Below the pieces are notes generated by a model. The model made no database searches. It had not been told where the DNA came from and saw only the letters and a program-made list of their open reading frames with translations. A stretch of DNA of 60,000 bases. It comes from Apostichopus japonicus. Its lineage: Eukaryota > Echinodermata > Holothuroidea > Aspidochirotida > Stichopodidae. A program made the position numbers and the translations under genes. The DNA lies in assembly GCF_037975245.1 (NCBI RefSeq), contig NC_092572.1:21504489-21564488 (forward strand), written 5' to 3'. Position 1 is the first letter of the stretch, and each line of letters opens with the position of its first letter. This document shows positions 37,201-48,417 of the stretch, piece by piece.

Positions 37201-40200
37201 AAACAGAATGGTATTTCTATTTCAGTAACGTAACAAAAAATGTTACTGGAGTGTACGCATGTGAAGCACAAGACGCTTTTGGTACTTCTAACTCCAGTAA
37301 AGTATTTCTAGATATAACATGTGAGTAGTTCATTTATCTTTATTGCTTCAGAGTGAAACTGTTCGTCTACCAAAGCCAACATGGTACCTTACATGTTATT
37401 CTATTCAAAGTAAAAGATTACAAGCACACCACGTGTACATAATAAATATTGTTATACTTTTTGGCATGAATATTGATAAGATTCTGGTTTGATATTTCTT
37501 TTTCTTCTTGATATAATTTTCGTACTTAGAAGTCTTCTTTAGAACTATCCTGATATTAGAACGTAATCCAAAAGTAAACCTGGTTATATCTGAAGTAACC
37601 GTGATAATAAAGTAGTCCAATATTATTTAGCGTTAGCAAGTTAAGGCTTGTTTGAATTAACCAGGAAAACAATATATCAATACTTACAAAAAATAACACA
37701 TGAAAATTATCTACATGTTACGTTAATGTTATCATGGATGCAACGTAAAACAGTAGAAATCTCTATAAGACATACTAGACTGACTACTGTAAATAAAATG
37801 GGTGGACATTATTTTAGACTCTTATGCCAGCCCTCAGAAACAACACAAAACTAAAAACCTGATCATAATGTTTGTCTTGTCAAATAGCATTTATACAATC
37901 TAATAGTAATTTATAAAGAAATGGATTAATGTGAACTATTAGGTATGGAATGATTACTCAATGTAATCATCGACTTCGCCGTAAAGATTCTCTTTTGACT
38001 TGTAGTACACTGTTGTAATGACCATGTATATAGTACAGTGCTGTATCGCCCATTTTAATATATTTGAAATTTAAAATTTAAAATGAAGAAACGGAATAGT
38101 CATATCAACATTATAAACTCATTTCTCAAATGCGTGTTGTACTATGGCATAACAATATCCCTATTCAATCCAATGTTACCACTGAAATGAGTTGTTTCTG
38201 ATGATTCTGACACATATTTCATTTTCTTCATCTGTATGATGACAATATTCATACTAAATGATGTTTCTTCCTTTTCGTAGATGGGCCTACAGTTTCTTTG
38301 ATAACACGCGAGAATGTGTCTTTTACTGTCGGTGGTAACGTGTCTATTTTATGTAGGAGTACTTCCAATCCTGTACCAGAAATTAAAATCCAAAAAAGAA
38401 TTCATGATTTATGGGTGAACCTTAGTATCACACCAACGGTTGTTTCGTCTAAAGAACACTACGTCACAACCTGGCAGTTCACGTTAACACAGATGGAAAT
38501 GGATCATGTTGGGTCATACAGATGCCTTGTGGGAAACCAAATAGGAGACCCAGCATGGTCTGCAGTTGTCACTCTGTACACATCAAGCGGTAATATTCCC
38601 TATTTTATATGTCTCTTCTTTAATTAGTCTAACATTTAATTCTTATAACGCATTTTAATCATATTACGCATAGGCTTCATTTGCTAATACCATTAGTAAT
38701 AAAGAGGTAGAAAAAGAAAGTACAGCTATTAAATAATTTATGACTTTCGTCTTTCACACAGCTTATGGTCACACCGCAAATATTATCATGAAGTTGTCAA
38801 TGTGCGTCGCAGTAACAGTTATGATCATCGGGATTCCAATGAGTGTTTCCTATTACCGTAAGTTACAAATATAAGTGACACTGAGTCTTCTGGCATGGTA
38901 GTCTAGTATTAACTTAATACTCACTATATTCAATCATTAAAACAAACATATTTTTACTAACTATTGTATTTTGACGGAGTTATATATCTTTAGTTTCAAA
39001 ATGTTATATATATTAAAGTATTTATTACCTTGCAATACTTTAATGAAAACGAAAACAATTATTGAAAATGAATTTAAAAAAAATATTTACTTCATTTCCA
39101 GTCAAACGAAAAAGAGGAAGGTAAGCCTTAGTTATCAATTTAGTCCAGCAAAACCTTGACGCTTTGGAATTGAGTTTATATTTGAATGCTTAAATGATTT
39201 TGAATTAGAAATTGACAAAAAACTTGCATCGAAATATTTTACTTTTAAGTAACAACAAGGTGTATAATGTTACTAATATCCCTTGGTATGAATTATGATG
39301 GAATGTCCGAGCTCTTTTCGTCGTGTATTTCTGTAGAAGGAAAGAATTACCAGAGATACCTGTTGACGAGGCCAACTCGCAGAACTCGCACCATTCGGAA
39401 GGAAGTGAACCTAGTAAGTTACTCAAAATAAATATAATTTTAAATGTATGAATCAACGAAGGCATTTACGAAATTACAACATTTATTACACACCGTAAGT
39501 AAAGCCCAGAGTACGTGTAACAGAGTACGATTAGAGAGCTGGTAACATAAAGTTATAATAATTAAGAAACTGAGAAATTACAAATGAAAGTTTTATAGGT
39601 TAGTATATTTTTTAATGTCCTCCCAAAGGAAAACATTAAGTAAAATCATATTAGACAGCTACGTTTGTTAAAGTTGACCAGAAAGCTTTTTAAAGCTTAA
39701 TTACTAAAGGAAACGATGTGTATTCGTGATGTTTATTTCCTTTACGAATCTCTTTTTTTTTGTGTGGCAGATTACTATTATACAGCAGATGCGATTGCAG
39801 GAAACGATACCCGGATGTTGAGTGAGAAAGATATTTCCATCATCATGAATATTAAAATGGGAAACATCTACCAAAGATGGAAAGGATCTGTTAATCTTTT
39901 TAAGGAGACCAATAAGTGTGTTGTAATAACAACAATGATAGGTAAGTGATAACATTGAATATTCAATATCTATAAACCAAAAGCTGATGTTAGCGTCAGA
40001 GTCAGATATTGGTACAGTAAATCCAATTTTATATCATTTAAATATATAGCTTTAATTGAGTGACCTTGTGAACAACATGTTGATATACACATGTTAACAC
40101 GCTCTAATTTATTGCTGACCCTTTTCTGTCATATTTTCAGAAAAGCTCATTAGAAAGAAAAATATTAATTGGGAGGCTTTCATCAGAAAATGTCTCGAGT

Positions 40201-43200
40201 TGCCAGCATCGAACCATCTAGCGAATATTGAAGCAATATCTATCCAAAGCAGTGAGTTTGTCCTTTACATGCTTTAAAAAAGTAATAATGAGAAATGATG
40301 GACCGTGAATGGAATGGAATCGTTTTCATTAAAACTAACATGCTCGGGTTATGATTTAGCTCCACCCGTCCCTCATCGGCTGTGACAGTAAAGGAAGACA
40401 AGGTTCTAATGGACAGTCTGCAGTCGACAAGATCTTCTGATCAAGTCAAGAGTCATTATATATTGCCCGAACAGGAGTTAATCATCCTCGGAGGGATTTT
40501 ATTAATATTGATATTAATTCGAATTGATAATTAAGCTAGCCAGTTTTCATCGCGATTAGAATCATATCCAATGAAATTTTATTATTTATGGAGATTTCTT
40601 TGGTTGAAATTCATCTTAGGTTTCTTCTATTGTTTTAGGTAAACTGTTCCTTATAAGTGAGCATCTCAATTGTGAAAATCTGCATAGCGTCTTGTCACGT
40701 GATACTAAAGATAAAGGAGACTACTATTGTTGTAGTTCATTGTCAGTTCCTGACGTCATCAAATACGTAGCGGGAGTATTGGAAGGAATGGACATCCTTA
40801 AAACATTCGGGGTAAGAAATGTAAATGAGTTATCAGCTAAATATTGTTGTTTATATAGTCAAACAGTATTTTGTCATCAACCTCGTCACTGTTTGTTGTA
40901 AAGTTGCTATTTGTATCTAACTTATTTGTAAACAAAACAAGCTTTCATTAAAACTCGAGACCACTTTAACTATATAACAACTGCTAAACTTATTGATTTT
41001 CATATTCTGTCAGTTCCTTCACCCTGGCTTAACAACCAAAAAGGTTTTACTAACCAAGGAAGGGCAGGTCAAATTATTTGACTTCTGTCTGGCCGGTGAT
41101 GCACCAAAAATAGCTGCTCTTAAGAAAGCACAGGTAAATAACTCAATCATTAATCGAGGTATGACCTTGTTCTTTGTGTCTAATAATGATATATATATTT
41201 ACTTAGTTACTTGCACGGTCTTTATCATCAGAATAAGTAATTTTGTAATGGATAGCGGAGTCTTAGATGTACAACTTTCTTTAGATCAAGCTAAGAAAAA
41301 CACAAAATACTTTAACTGAATTGCTCGTTTTCGTTAAGTTTTTGCATATTTGGTGGATTTCATTAGAGAAGTACATTGTTATTATTATTTGAATGGAAAG
41401 CTGAATATACTTAAATCTCATACATGGACTGCTATAAACTGTTTTCATAATATAGTTAAAAATACTCCATATCCAAATAACTGTTTAATCTTAATCAAAA
41501 CCTCTCTATATTTAATGACATCCCATAGCCAAGTTGAATAATTTTCCTATGTAACTTACCATCAATTCGACTTAGAAAACAAAAATCAGCGGTGATTCTA
41601 TTGACAAAAGTGTACAATTCTGGATTAGTATTACCTGAATGTAACACTAACATATTAATACAATAAACTTTCATTTGTTGTAAACTCTTTTTCTTTTCAG
41701 GTTCCTACGGTAACTTTGAACCAATTTCCACCTGAAATGTTACTGTTGAATCATTATACAGAAACCAGTGACGTGTGGTCTACAGCAGTAGTAATATGGG
41801 AGATAATGGCAGCTGGTAAAGAAATTTAATAATAACGAAATCTTTGTAGCAAATAATAAAGTGTTCAATAACAAAATACGTTGCTTATTATAACAGAAAA
41901 CTACAGCAGTTATCAATAAAAAAGTTTCATGTTTCACATTTGATTAGTAAATTGAATTTTATTGAGTATATTTATCTCCAATAAAATAAGTACTTCACAA
42001 ATAACTCAAGTTTTTGAGTTTCACTTAAGTGAGTCAAGTGGATTTGCTCAAATATTAACAGTAACTTGAATGCGGAAGAAACATGTAAATATTCTATAAA
42101 GAAAATTAACATATTATCTATAGAGACATCTAGATATATTGTACATGAAATACCGTCGAATGCAAGCCAGTACCAAATTATAATATTGCAAAATTTCCTT
42201 TTTTTTGGTGACGGAAATTTACATTACTGCTCTTATCGGTATGTAAGGTTAGTTTATTAGAAGCAGAGACATGGGCATCATTTGTTGTCTGAAATTAATT
42301 ACAGTATTTATAACAATTGGTAGTATCATGTATAAGTAGAGTTAATGCAAGAGGGCAAGAAGTGAGTTTGATAATATTCATGACAGACACCCACCTGAAC
42401 AAATGTCTGGAAGACATGATTATCTTGGCCACTGGCATTTTCCTAGTAATCCTCTGCACAGTACTCTTGGTGTGCTCAAAGTCAGCGATGTTCATATTTT
42501 CAAAATGTGTACTTTTGCTTACAAATACGTTAACAATGCACTGCCTCGTGTCTTTCGAAATATTGTAGACCGAAGATTTGGGTCAGATATCCCAAACGTC
42601 ACAAAACAAATGTACTATTCTCTGTCACTAAACACCGCTCTAAACATGGAAAGTTTCTGCTAAACAATTACTGTTAGTAAATATGGAATAATCTAAGTAT
42701 ATTTTTTATCTAAATCATCTCAGTATAAATCTTACTTCCAAGTACCGTGATTGATATTATTGTCAATTTTGTTTGGTACATTTTGTTTTTCTTCTTACTT
42801 TGTTCTGTTTTTTCTTTCTTTTTCTTTAGGGTTAATTTTGCTTAACATTTTATGTTTTTTCTAGTATCCTGTATATACCATTACTGCACTGTTTTATATG
42901 TACTAACTGAACTGAGCTGGTGTTCCCTCCATACACAAGTTGGATGTACATATACTAGTTTCGATGTTTCTACACTCGCACATCTCTTAGGAAACCCACC
43001 ATTTCCTGTCAACAAGGAAGTTACTAGTGTTAGCGGAGAAGCGACCACACCATCAGCACCATGGCCGGAGAAGTACTTGCAGATAAAGTAAGAGAGAAGC
43101 CGATCTTTAAAGTACCCTTTCATTCTATGTCAAAGTATCGAAGTGTCGAAGTAACCGCATTCCATACTAGTTGAAGTCGGTGTGTAATTAATTCTGTATT

Positions 43201-44796
43201 TCTCTATTTGACAGACAAATATTTAAAAGTTATTGTAGGCTGTACAACTATCACACAGTGTAGCCTATGCGTTTTTTGTAGTTGGATTAAAAAAAGTTAA
43301 TACGATAGATTAATTGTGGAGTATTGATTTATACTTAAGACTACTTAGGTTGCCATAAATGAATTTAGCGTGTTATGGTGGGCTGACTTGTTTGTTTCAG
43401 GTACTTTCATCCAAGTGAGTGTTTCCATAGTCACTTTAATTAGAACTATGTAATACTCATTGATATGTAAATTGTTGAAAGAGTCCTTTATTTTAACCAA
43501 ATAATAGCCTCACTATTTCTAGTGGGAAATCTTACGAGAAATTGATCATGAAAGTAAAACTTATTAAATGTGTTTATTAGTTTAACACTTCTTGTATTTC
43601 ATATATACATTGAAACATATAAAATAGTACACTGCATCTGTTGATTCGCTATTTGATTTGATTTCTTAATCATGTGCAGAGATAAAATCTTGTTCGATTG
43701 CTGGAATCATAACTCTTTTCTTAGACCTTCCATTCATCATCTGAGGGGAACATTCGTAGCTGTAAGTAATATATTACTCATCTTAGAACAGATATCAGTC
43801 ACCATTACGTTGCCGTAGGTGGTATCAGCATCGTTGTTATACATGCACAATGAATATACCTTTGTCCCAAATTGAAACTTAAGATTAAGAGTTTTACCAA
43901 GCTGTTGAATGAAGTTTAAGCAGTAGTTCATAAACTCTAACCTTATCGTGCTATATTCAGCATCCCTTAATATCTTCATGTTAGTCAACCCCACCGTCAA
44001 ATTGGAATCCATGGGTAGGAAATGGAATCGTAAGGTCAATATTTAGTGAGGTTTAGTTTATTGGTATCGATAACCGAGTTAAATCATTCTGACAACTAAC
44101 CCAATATTGGAACACGTAGTTAAATTCATAAAATGTTATGGTTTGCCAAAGAAAACTGCCACAGATATACCACATGAAGTAAAGCGGCGTTTTGTACACA
44201 GTAAAGGTCCTATGTCGATCATCACGATATGCTCTGTCACGTGCAAGGATAACAATGTAACTGAATATGAAGCTTCATCTTAGGCAGTGTATAATAGAAA
44301 TCGATAATCGATAGTTGTAGTTATACAGAAAGTCTCATATAACCAGCTTATATGGCTTCATATAATTTCCTTTCACTGCATATTTATTTTAAATATATGT
44401 GGTATGTCAGACGATGTATAAATCCTCACTTCGGTGTAATAACGACATAATGTATTGTAAGATACATTGTTGACTACACTTGGTATGGGCTCTCTTTTTT
44501 ACTGTTGTGTTGAGATTCACAGAAATGTTCATATCTAACTTATTTATGATTTCTCTTGATTTGATTGTACCTTTAATGTAAAGAAGGTCAGTCCAGGCAA
44601 CGTTAAATATATATAGAGCATTTATTTGTTGATAGTGTCTTGCAAAAGTCCCCGCATTTTCCATTAACAGATATTTGAAAAATTAATCGAGGACAGTTCT
44701 TATGAGATACCGATACCTACGACGTATTTACCTATGAGAGCCCCTGAAACCTCTCAACCTACCTATGCAGAACAAATCTATCATGCTGGAATGTGA
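30497..44796 (+). CDS. Gene B: four-Ig transmembrane receptor with pseudokinase domain (complete, 16 exons)
   Basis: Exons: signal 30497-30545 or 30754-30802; Ig 33533-33847, 35688-35987, 36997-37320, 38281-38589; membrane 38762-38857; juxtamembrane 39102-39120, 39337-39413; kinase-like 39771-39941, 40141-40251, 40639-40811, 41014-41133, 41701-41815, 42940-43087, 43680-43761; tail 44671-44796 with TGA. Using either first exon the sum is 2535 bases, an unbroken frame of 844 residues. The ectodomain resembles gene A (four Ig exons, same phases), while the cytoplasmic half is close to gene C, including intron sequence. The kinase core is again VVIT/HPG/DFC, so predicted inactive. Introns hold an 87-base satellite, a foldback-like element and LINE fragments. 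Confidence 0.82.
30754..30802 (+). CDS. Gene B alternative first exon 1b, signal peptide
   Basis: A 49-base exon encodes MFVLLILFLTLSEQAE and ends in phase 1 at GTGAGA. It is the downstream copy of the tandem first-exon duplication and nearest to the Ig1 exon, which is still 2.7 kb away across the foldback-like element. Sequence alone cannot say which copy is used. Confidence 0.65.
31168..31233. repeat. (AT)n microsatellite pair
   Basis: Two AT-dinucleotide runs separated by ATCTTGTT lie just outside the left arm of the foldback-like element. Similar (AT)n runs occur at 17140-17160 and 54882-54925. Confidence 0.9.
31268..33440. mobile_element. Foldback-like element: long inverted arms made of 20-base minisatellites
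   Basis: The left arm (about 31380-31880) contains many copies of an AGCATGTCCAAAATAATATG-type unit in two blocks separated by spacers with AAGTTACGCCATATG. The right arm (about 32940-33420) contains the same units and spacers in reverse orientation (TTTGGACATGCTCATATTA; CATATGGCGTAACTTCAAA) in mirror order. About 1 kb of unique sequence lies between. Long terminal inverted repeats built from tandem units are the hallmark of foldback transposons, described in sea urchin (TU) and fly (FB). It occupies intron 1 of gene B. Confidence 0.55.
33533..38589 (+). CDS. Gene B ectodomain: four Ig exons
   Basis: Ig1 33533-33847 (IEWLLD; DTGHYSCYVYS, one cysteine only), Ig2 35688-35987 (AECCVDSS; VTWLLQD; LTCWISN), Ig3 36997-37320 (ITLVCEADS; VYACEAQDAFG) and Ig4 38281-38589 (SILCRSTSNPVPE; SYRCLVGNQIG). 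All are phase 1-1 and each ends at a GT donor that directly follows the last strand (VQG, VLC, ITC, SSG). There are many N-glycosylation sequons. Order and motifs parallel gene A domain by domain. Short introns separate the domains, except Ig1-Ig2, where the 87-base satellite and a LINE tail have expanded the intron. Confidence 0.82.
34010..34690 (+). repeat. 87-base satellite array, about 8 copies
   Basis: The block ACTTAGAACTACTTAGTCTA recurs at exact 87-base spacing (units begin near 34010, 34097, 34184, 34271, 34358, 34445, 34532, 34619). Copies differ by a few bases, and alternating variants (GACCATAAGATCAGTTTTC versus GAACATAAGATCAGTCTTC) hint at a higher-order dimer. It lies in the Ig1-Ig2 intron of gene B. 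Confidence 0.9.
34800..35320 (+). mobile_element. LINE (non-LTR) reverse-transcriptase C-terminal fragment in gene B intron
   Basis: The sequence encodes LLLGAESWTLKQND, then ELWVWRRMLQVSWKDRKTNA, GVSEEEGILLQLRKRKLSMY, GHWKRRSDSLV and EGEVEGKARPGRRE, the characteristic tail of endonuclease/reverse-transcriptase LINEs. There is an in-frame stop near 34981 and no upstream catalytic core. It lies in the Ig1-Ig2 intron next to the 87-base satellite. Confidence 0.75.
38762..39413 (+). CDS. Gene B membrane helix and juxtamembrane exons
   Basis: The membrane exon 38762-38857 (96 bases) encodes the helix KLSMCVAVTVMIIGIPMSVS after a short YGHTANIIM stalk. It is followed by 39102-39120 (KRKRG, strongly basic stop-transfer) and 39337-39413 (RKELPEIPVDEANSQNSHHS). 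Homology to gene C at DNA level begins in the intron just after the membrane exon, so the helix belongs to the A-like half and the basic exon to the C-like half. Confidence 0.75.
39771..44796 (+). CDS. Gene B pseudokinase domain and tyrosine-motif tail
   Basis: Seven kinase-like exons plus a tail exon match gene C exon for exon (171/174, 111, 173/170, 120, 115, 148, 82 and 126 bases). Changed motifs are the glycine loop IKMGNIYQRW, VVITTM for VAIK, HPGLTTKK for HRDLAARN, and DFCLAG for DFG. Retained motifs are FPPEMLL, TSDVWS and DCWNHNSFLRPS. The tail (44671-44796) reads YEIP, then YLPM, a PI3-kinase-type YxxM site, then TYAEQIYHAGM and TGA. A LINE fragment sits in the intron before exon 42940-43087. 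The substitutions are shared with gene C, so inactivation predates the duplication. Confidence 0.82.
42273..42846 (+). mobile_element. Truncated LINE insertion in a gene B kinase intron
   Basis: About 570 bases interrupt sequence that is continuous in gene C (around 22772), flanked by ACAT on both sides. Its open part (42403-42663) reads LKVSDVHIFKMCTFAYKYVN, then ALPRVFRNIVDRRFG, typical of the C-terminal end of a non-LTR reverse transcriptase. A pyrimidine-rich 3' end follows. It is a 5'-truncated insertion younger than the B/C duplication. Confidence 0.65.
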
Positions 44797-46754
44797 ACTG
44801 AGTGTGCCTATATTATAATACTGGCGATTGGTAACCGCTACGAAAATTCAAGATTTCCATGAAGTCACTGGACCTACCTAAGCAGACCACATACGCCATG
44901 TTGTGTAGAGTATAACAGGGTGCCGCATATGTTCTGATCGGCAGTCATTATTGACTACAGCAGAGTTTACCTCCGCAATTATATAGTTATTATGCAGGAT
45001 AGTAGATTCGGATTTTCTCATTGGTTTCAATTGCTCTGCTTTCTGTAAAAATTATTCTTATTTTTAATATTAGTATAATAATTAATATTATAACTGTTAT
45101 TATTAATATTACAATTATTAGTTTTTTTTAATTATTATGATTATTATGATCATGATGATTATTATTTTTTATTATTACTATTATAATTATGATTATTATT
45201 ATTATACTATATATGTTGAGCATAAAGTTTTAAAACTTTGTAACAACAAATTCAACTTTGATCTTCCATTGGTTATGTGAAAACTTTAGCTTTTTCAATA
45301 ATCACAGCATCGAATGAAATATAATTGTACTTTACCAATGACCTTCCTTTTCTAGTTAACCGTTCTTCACCAAAGCAATTCTCGCACATTTGGACACTGT
45401 TTTGTTCCGTAAATAGGTTATCAAGGCGTTTGGATATTTCCCATTTAAGCAGCCAACTCTTGTTCTCTGTGGTTACAATAGGCATGAATGATGTCATCGC
45501 CATTTTTCTGTAATGATTTATTGGCGTCTTCACAAGGCTAGTAGACATAAACTTCAAATACCCTTTCTTCATTCTCTTGATATAAACAACCTCTAAAGTT
45601 TCTGATATATTCATATAACTATATATAACATTAACAGCGTCAGTCAGGTGAAAGTTAAAGAACGAAGCAACCCTACTATGCTTACCATATTACTAATTTC
45701 CTCAATATATGAGTTTCACATTTACTCCTAAGTTTCATATTTGATAAATTCTCTCTTCATATTTTCTTGTTACAGTTAGTGTAGTAAAATTATCCATTCG
45801 ATGGATGCCAACAGTAATTATTATATTTAATAATTATTATAAACAGTTTACATACTAACTTGTCAATACGTCCTCTGCCGTGTACGTTGCATATCGTTTC
45901 GGTTTCGGTTTTCATTTATCAAGCTTAGATGACATTCAAGCTAAAGTAATATTAATGATGAATTAACGAATAAATTTCTGTGTGCGTCTTTTTTTCTACA
46001 CAATTGTGCAATTTTGTTTAATGATGAATATATTTACAACAATGTCGTGTAATGCATATATTGACCTATTAGTTTAGTCAATTACGTATCACAGTGTAAG
46101 CCTCCATCAGTGAAATAATACAATTACCAGGCTAGGGTACAACGGGGAAATTGGATTCCTTTTTATCTTTTCTATTGTTGTTTTCTGTACACATATGATG
46201 TATTCTACAATGAAATAGTTCACCGTTGGGTTGACATAGCACACGTCGTTATTGAATGAATAGCAAGGTTAAAAGGAAAGTGAAAGATATAAACCATTTA
46301 ACGATAATTATTAACAACCGAACAGTAATCACGTGATTCTATTATTCAACATTTGTTATTGGTTTTCTTTCTTTCTTTCAATTTCGGTCGTATTTGGAAA
46401 CGAGTTTGTTTTCCTTCATAGCTGTTTTAACACACAATGAAGAATTCAACACATAAAAAAGATCCCTATGTCTCACTTTGCTCATATCATCGTCTCTCAC
46501 AGCATCCACAAAATCAGTGAAATAATCCCCGTAAATACAAAATTGATATTTCCTTGTTTCACTTTGGCAAGTTTGGCGTTTCGGTTAAGGCTTTGTGGAT
46601 TACATATTGCGATTGAAAAAAGTGGTTACAATTTGACAAACACAGTTACTACAGTGCCTATCAGTGCAACTTCACATGTGTGAGACAGTGAAAGTCTTGA
46701 CCATTAGGTGATGAGCGCCCCCTGTTCACAGTGTTGATCAAAATGGATGATGCT
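44797..46754. other. Gene B 3' flank
   Basis: Mostly homologous to the gene C flank until about 46507, with the AT-rich tract inserted near 45050-45215. The short frame at 45273-45614 (minus) shows no family features. From 46508 to the transposon relic at 46755 nothing is recognised. Confidence 0.5.
45050..45215. repeat. ATT/ATA-rich low-complexity tract
   Basis: Trinucleotide-like ATT/TTA sequence with almost no G or C, in the 3' flank of gene B. It is absent at the corresponding place downstream of gene C (near 24960). Confidence 0.8.
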
Positions 46755-48222
46755 CGTTAAAGAGGTTATGAAATGGAAAGAAAAAATCTTTCTCATCGTA
46801 TTCTGTATACTCGTAGCTTTCCAATGATACCCAATTTGTGTCAACCGAAGCTTGCATCCTCGAGAAATAAACGATCAAAAATTCGAGGGTAATAAAAACT
46901 TTCGAAAAAATTGTTGTATATACGGTAATGCGGCGTGACGTCAGTCGAGGAACTCAGCTCACTTCCGAGACGCTATGTTTACATTCTTAAACGTCTGAGA
47001 ACACACAACATTACACTGTTGCAGCGCTCCGTAGTAACTGAGATTTGGCGTTTGGAGTTTTGTTTTTACGTAAATTTATCTCGTTACTGTTAAATATGCC
47101 CAGCCGATATGTGGTATCAGGTTGCTACACCACAAATAAAGACGGATTTCTACTGCAAGCTTTTCCAAAAGATGACAGAAATCGGAGAATTTGAACACGA
47201 CTCCCTCAAAACACTACACATACACAACGTTATGAGTGCCTGTAGGCCTATACTGTTGCCAAATTACTTGTTATGACCATAGCCTAGGCCTCCTTGATAC
47301 AGCAAATGTCGATTTTTTGTTGATTATCTAATATTTTGCACAAAACTTAAAGCCAGTTGGTTTTAGAACAATCCATTCTAGATCTGCAAGTTTTCTTTTG
47401 TGGTAAAACTGGCGTTGTGTTGTGATTTTACGTAACAGTTGGATGATACAATTACACGGGCTAGCCTGTTATACAACGTCTATTAGTTAGGTCTAGGGCC
47501 ATGTTACCAGTACTACTATAGGGTTGCACTGTAACAGAACGTCACATTTTCCTTGCACTATAAGACACAAAATTATAGAAGCTTCGCTACGAAGTTAAGT
47601 AGCAGGATCATCGACATTCGAGATAATTTAAATCATATGAAGGTCTTAATAACGGTGGTTTTGTTTATGCTCAACCGACCAGTTTTGGTTCAGGGTCGTC
47701 CAACCGTTCTGCTTGGGGACTTCGCACGGCAGCGACGCGTCTCGGCCATCGGGATCGTTTTACAATTCTTCTGCAAGGGGCTCAATTGATAGGGAAAAAC
47801 ACCGATATTATCTTCATCACCCTCAAAACTATTTCCTCCTCTTCTTCCTCAAGAAAATAATTTTAGTCAAAGCTTACGAATGTCCTGAGAGGTGAAGTCC
47901 TATTTCCTCGGAATCGGAAGATTCGGGAGAAGACAATTGATGAGAAGAGTGTTGTGGTCACTTTTTGTAAACTGTATAACGCCGTATCGGTAAACAGCGG
48001 GGAGTCGGCTTTGGCTGAAATGGTTCCTTTGATGACGTCAGATGAACTGCGGTGGGCAGCTTTGCTTTTTTTTTACGAGTGGCAGCTTGAGGGAATACTT
48101 TGACAGCGAATTTCTGGCGTTTGAAGCCGTATTTACGGAAAGTTGTGCATGGGTGGTGTTGTAGTAATGTAGATAAACCATTCCAAGACATGAAAATTTT
48201 TCATTTCATAACCTCTTTAACG
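46755..48222. mobile_element. DNA transposon relic with 21-base terminal inverted repeats and THAP remnant
   Basis: Positions 46755-46775 and 48202-48222 are perfect 21-base inverted repeats beginning CGTTAAAGAGGTT. Inside, 47096-47194 encodes MPSRYVVSGCYTTNKDGF...FPKDDRNRR and a stop, a degenerate N-terminal THAP zinc finger (first cysteine replaced, truncated). THAP fingers are DNA-binding parts of P-element-type transposases. No catalytic domain was recognised and no clear target duplication was found. Confidence 0.65.
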
Positions 48223-48417
48223 GCGATGACAACGTGTACACTAAGCAACAATTTCTTATCAAACTATAACATTTTCAACACAGACTTATGTCTAGGTTTC
48301 AACCATCACATTTAGCATTATGAAGAAGTTTGAGAAATGATTGAAAATTGTACTAGGCAGGCAGTTCTACAACTGACATAACTGTCTTGAATCACTATTG
48401 AAGCTAAAAGTAGAAAA

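Larger units (their letters stand above)
38910..46507 (+). repeat. Segmental duplication of the cytoplasmic half and 3' flank (pairs with 19481-26585)
   Basis: Starting at AACTTAATACTCACTATATT (38911; 19482 in copy 1), gene B introns, exons and about 1.7 kb beyond the stop align with gene C, ending near CATCGTCTCTCA at about 46500 (26570 in copy 1). The A-like part of gene B lies entirely upstream of the left border. Confidence 0.85.
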
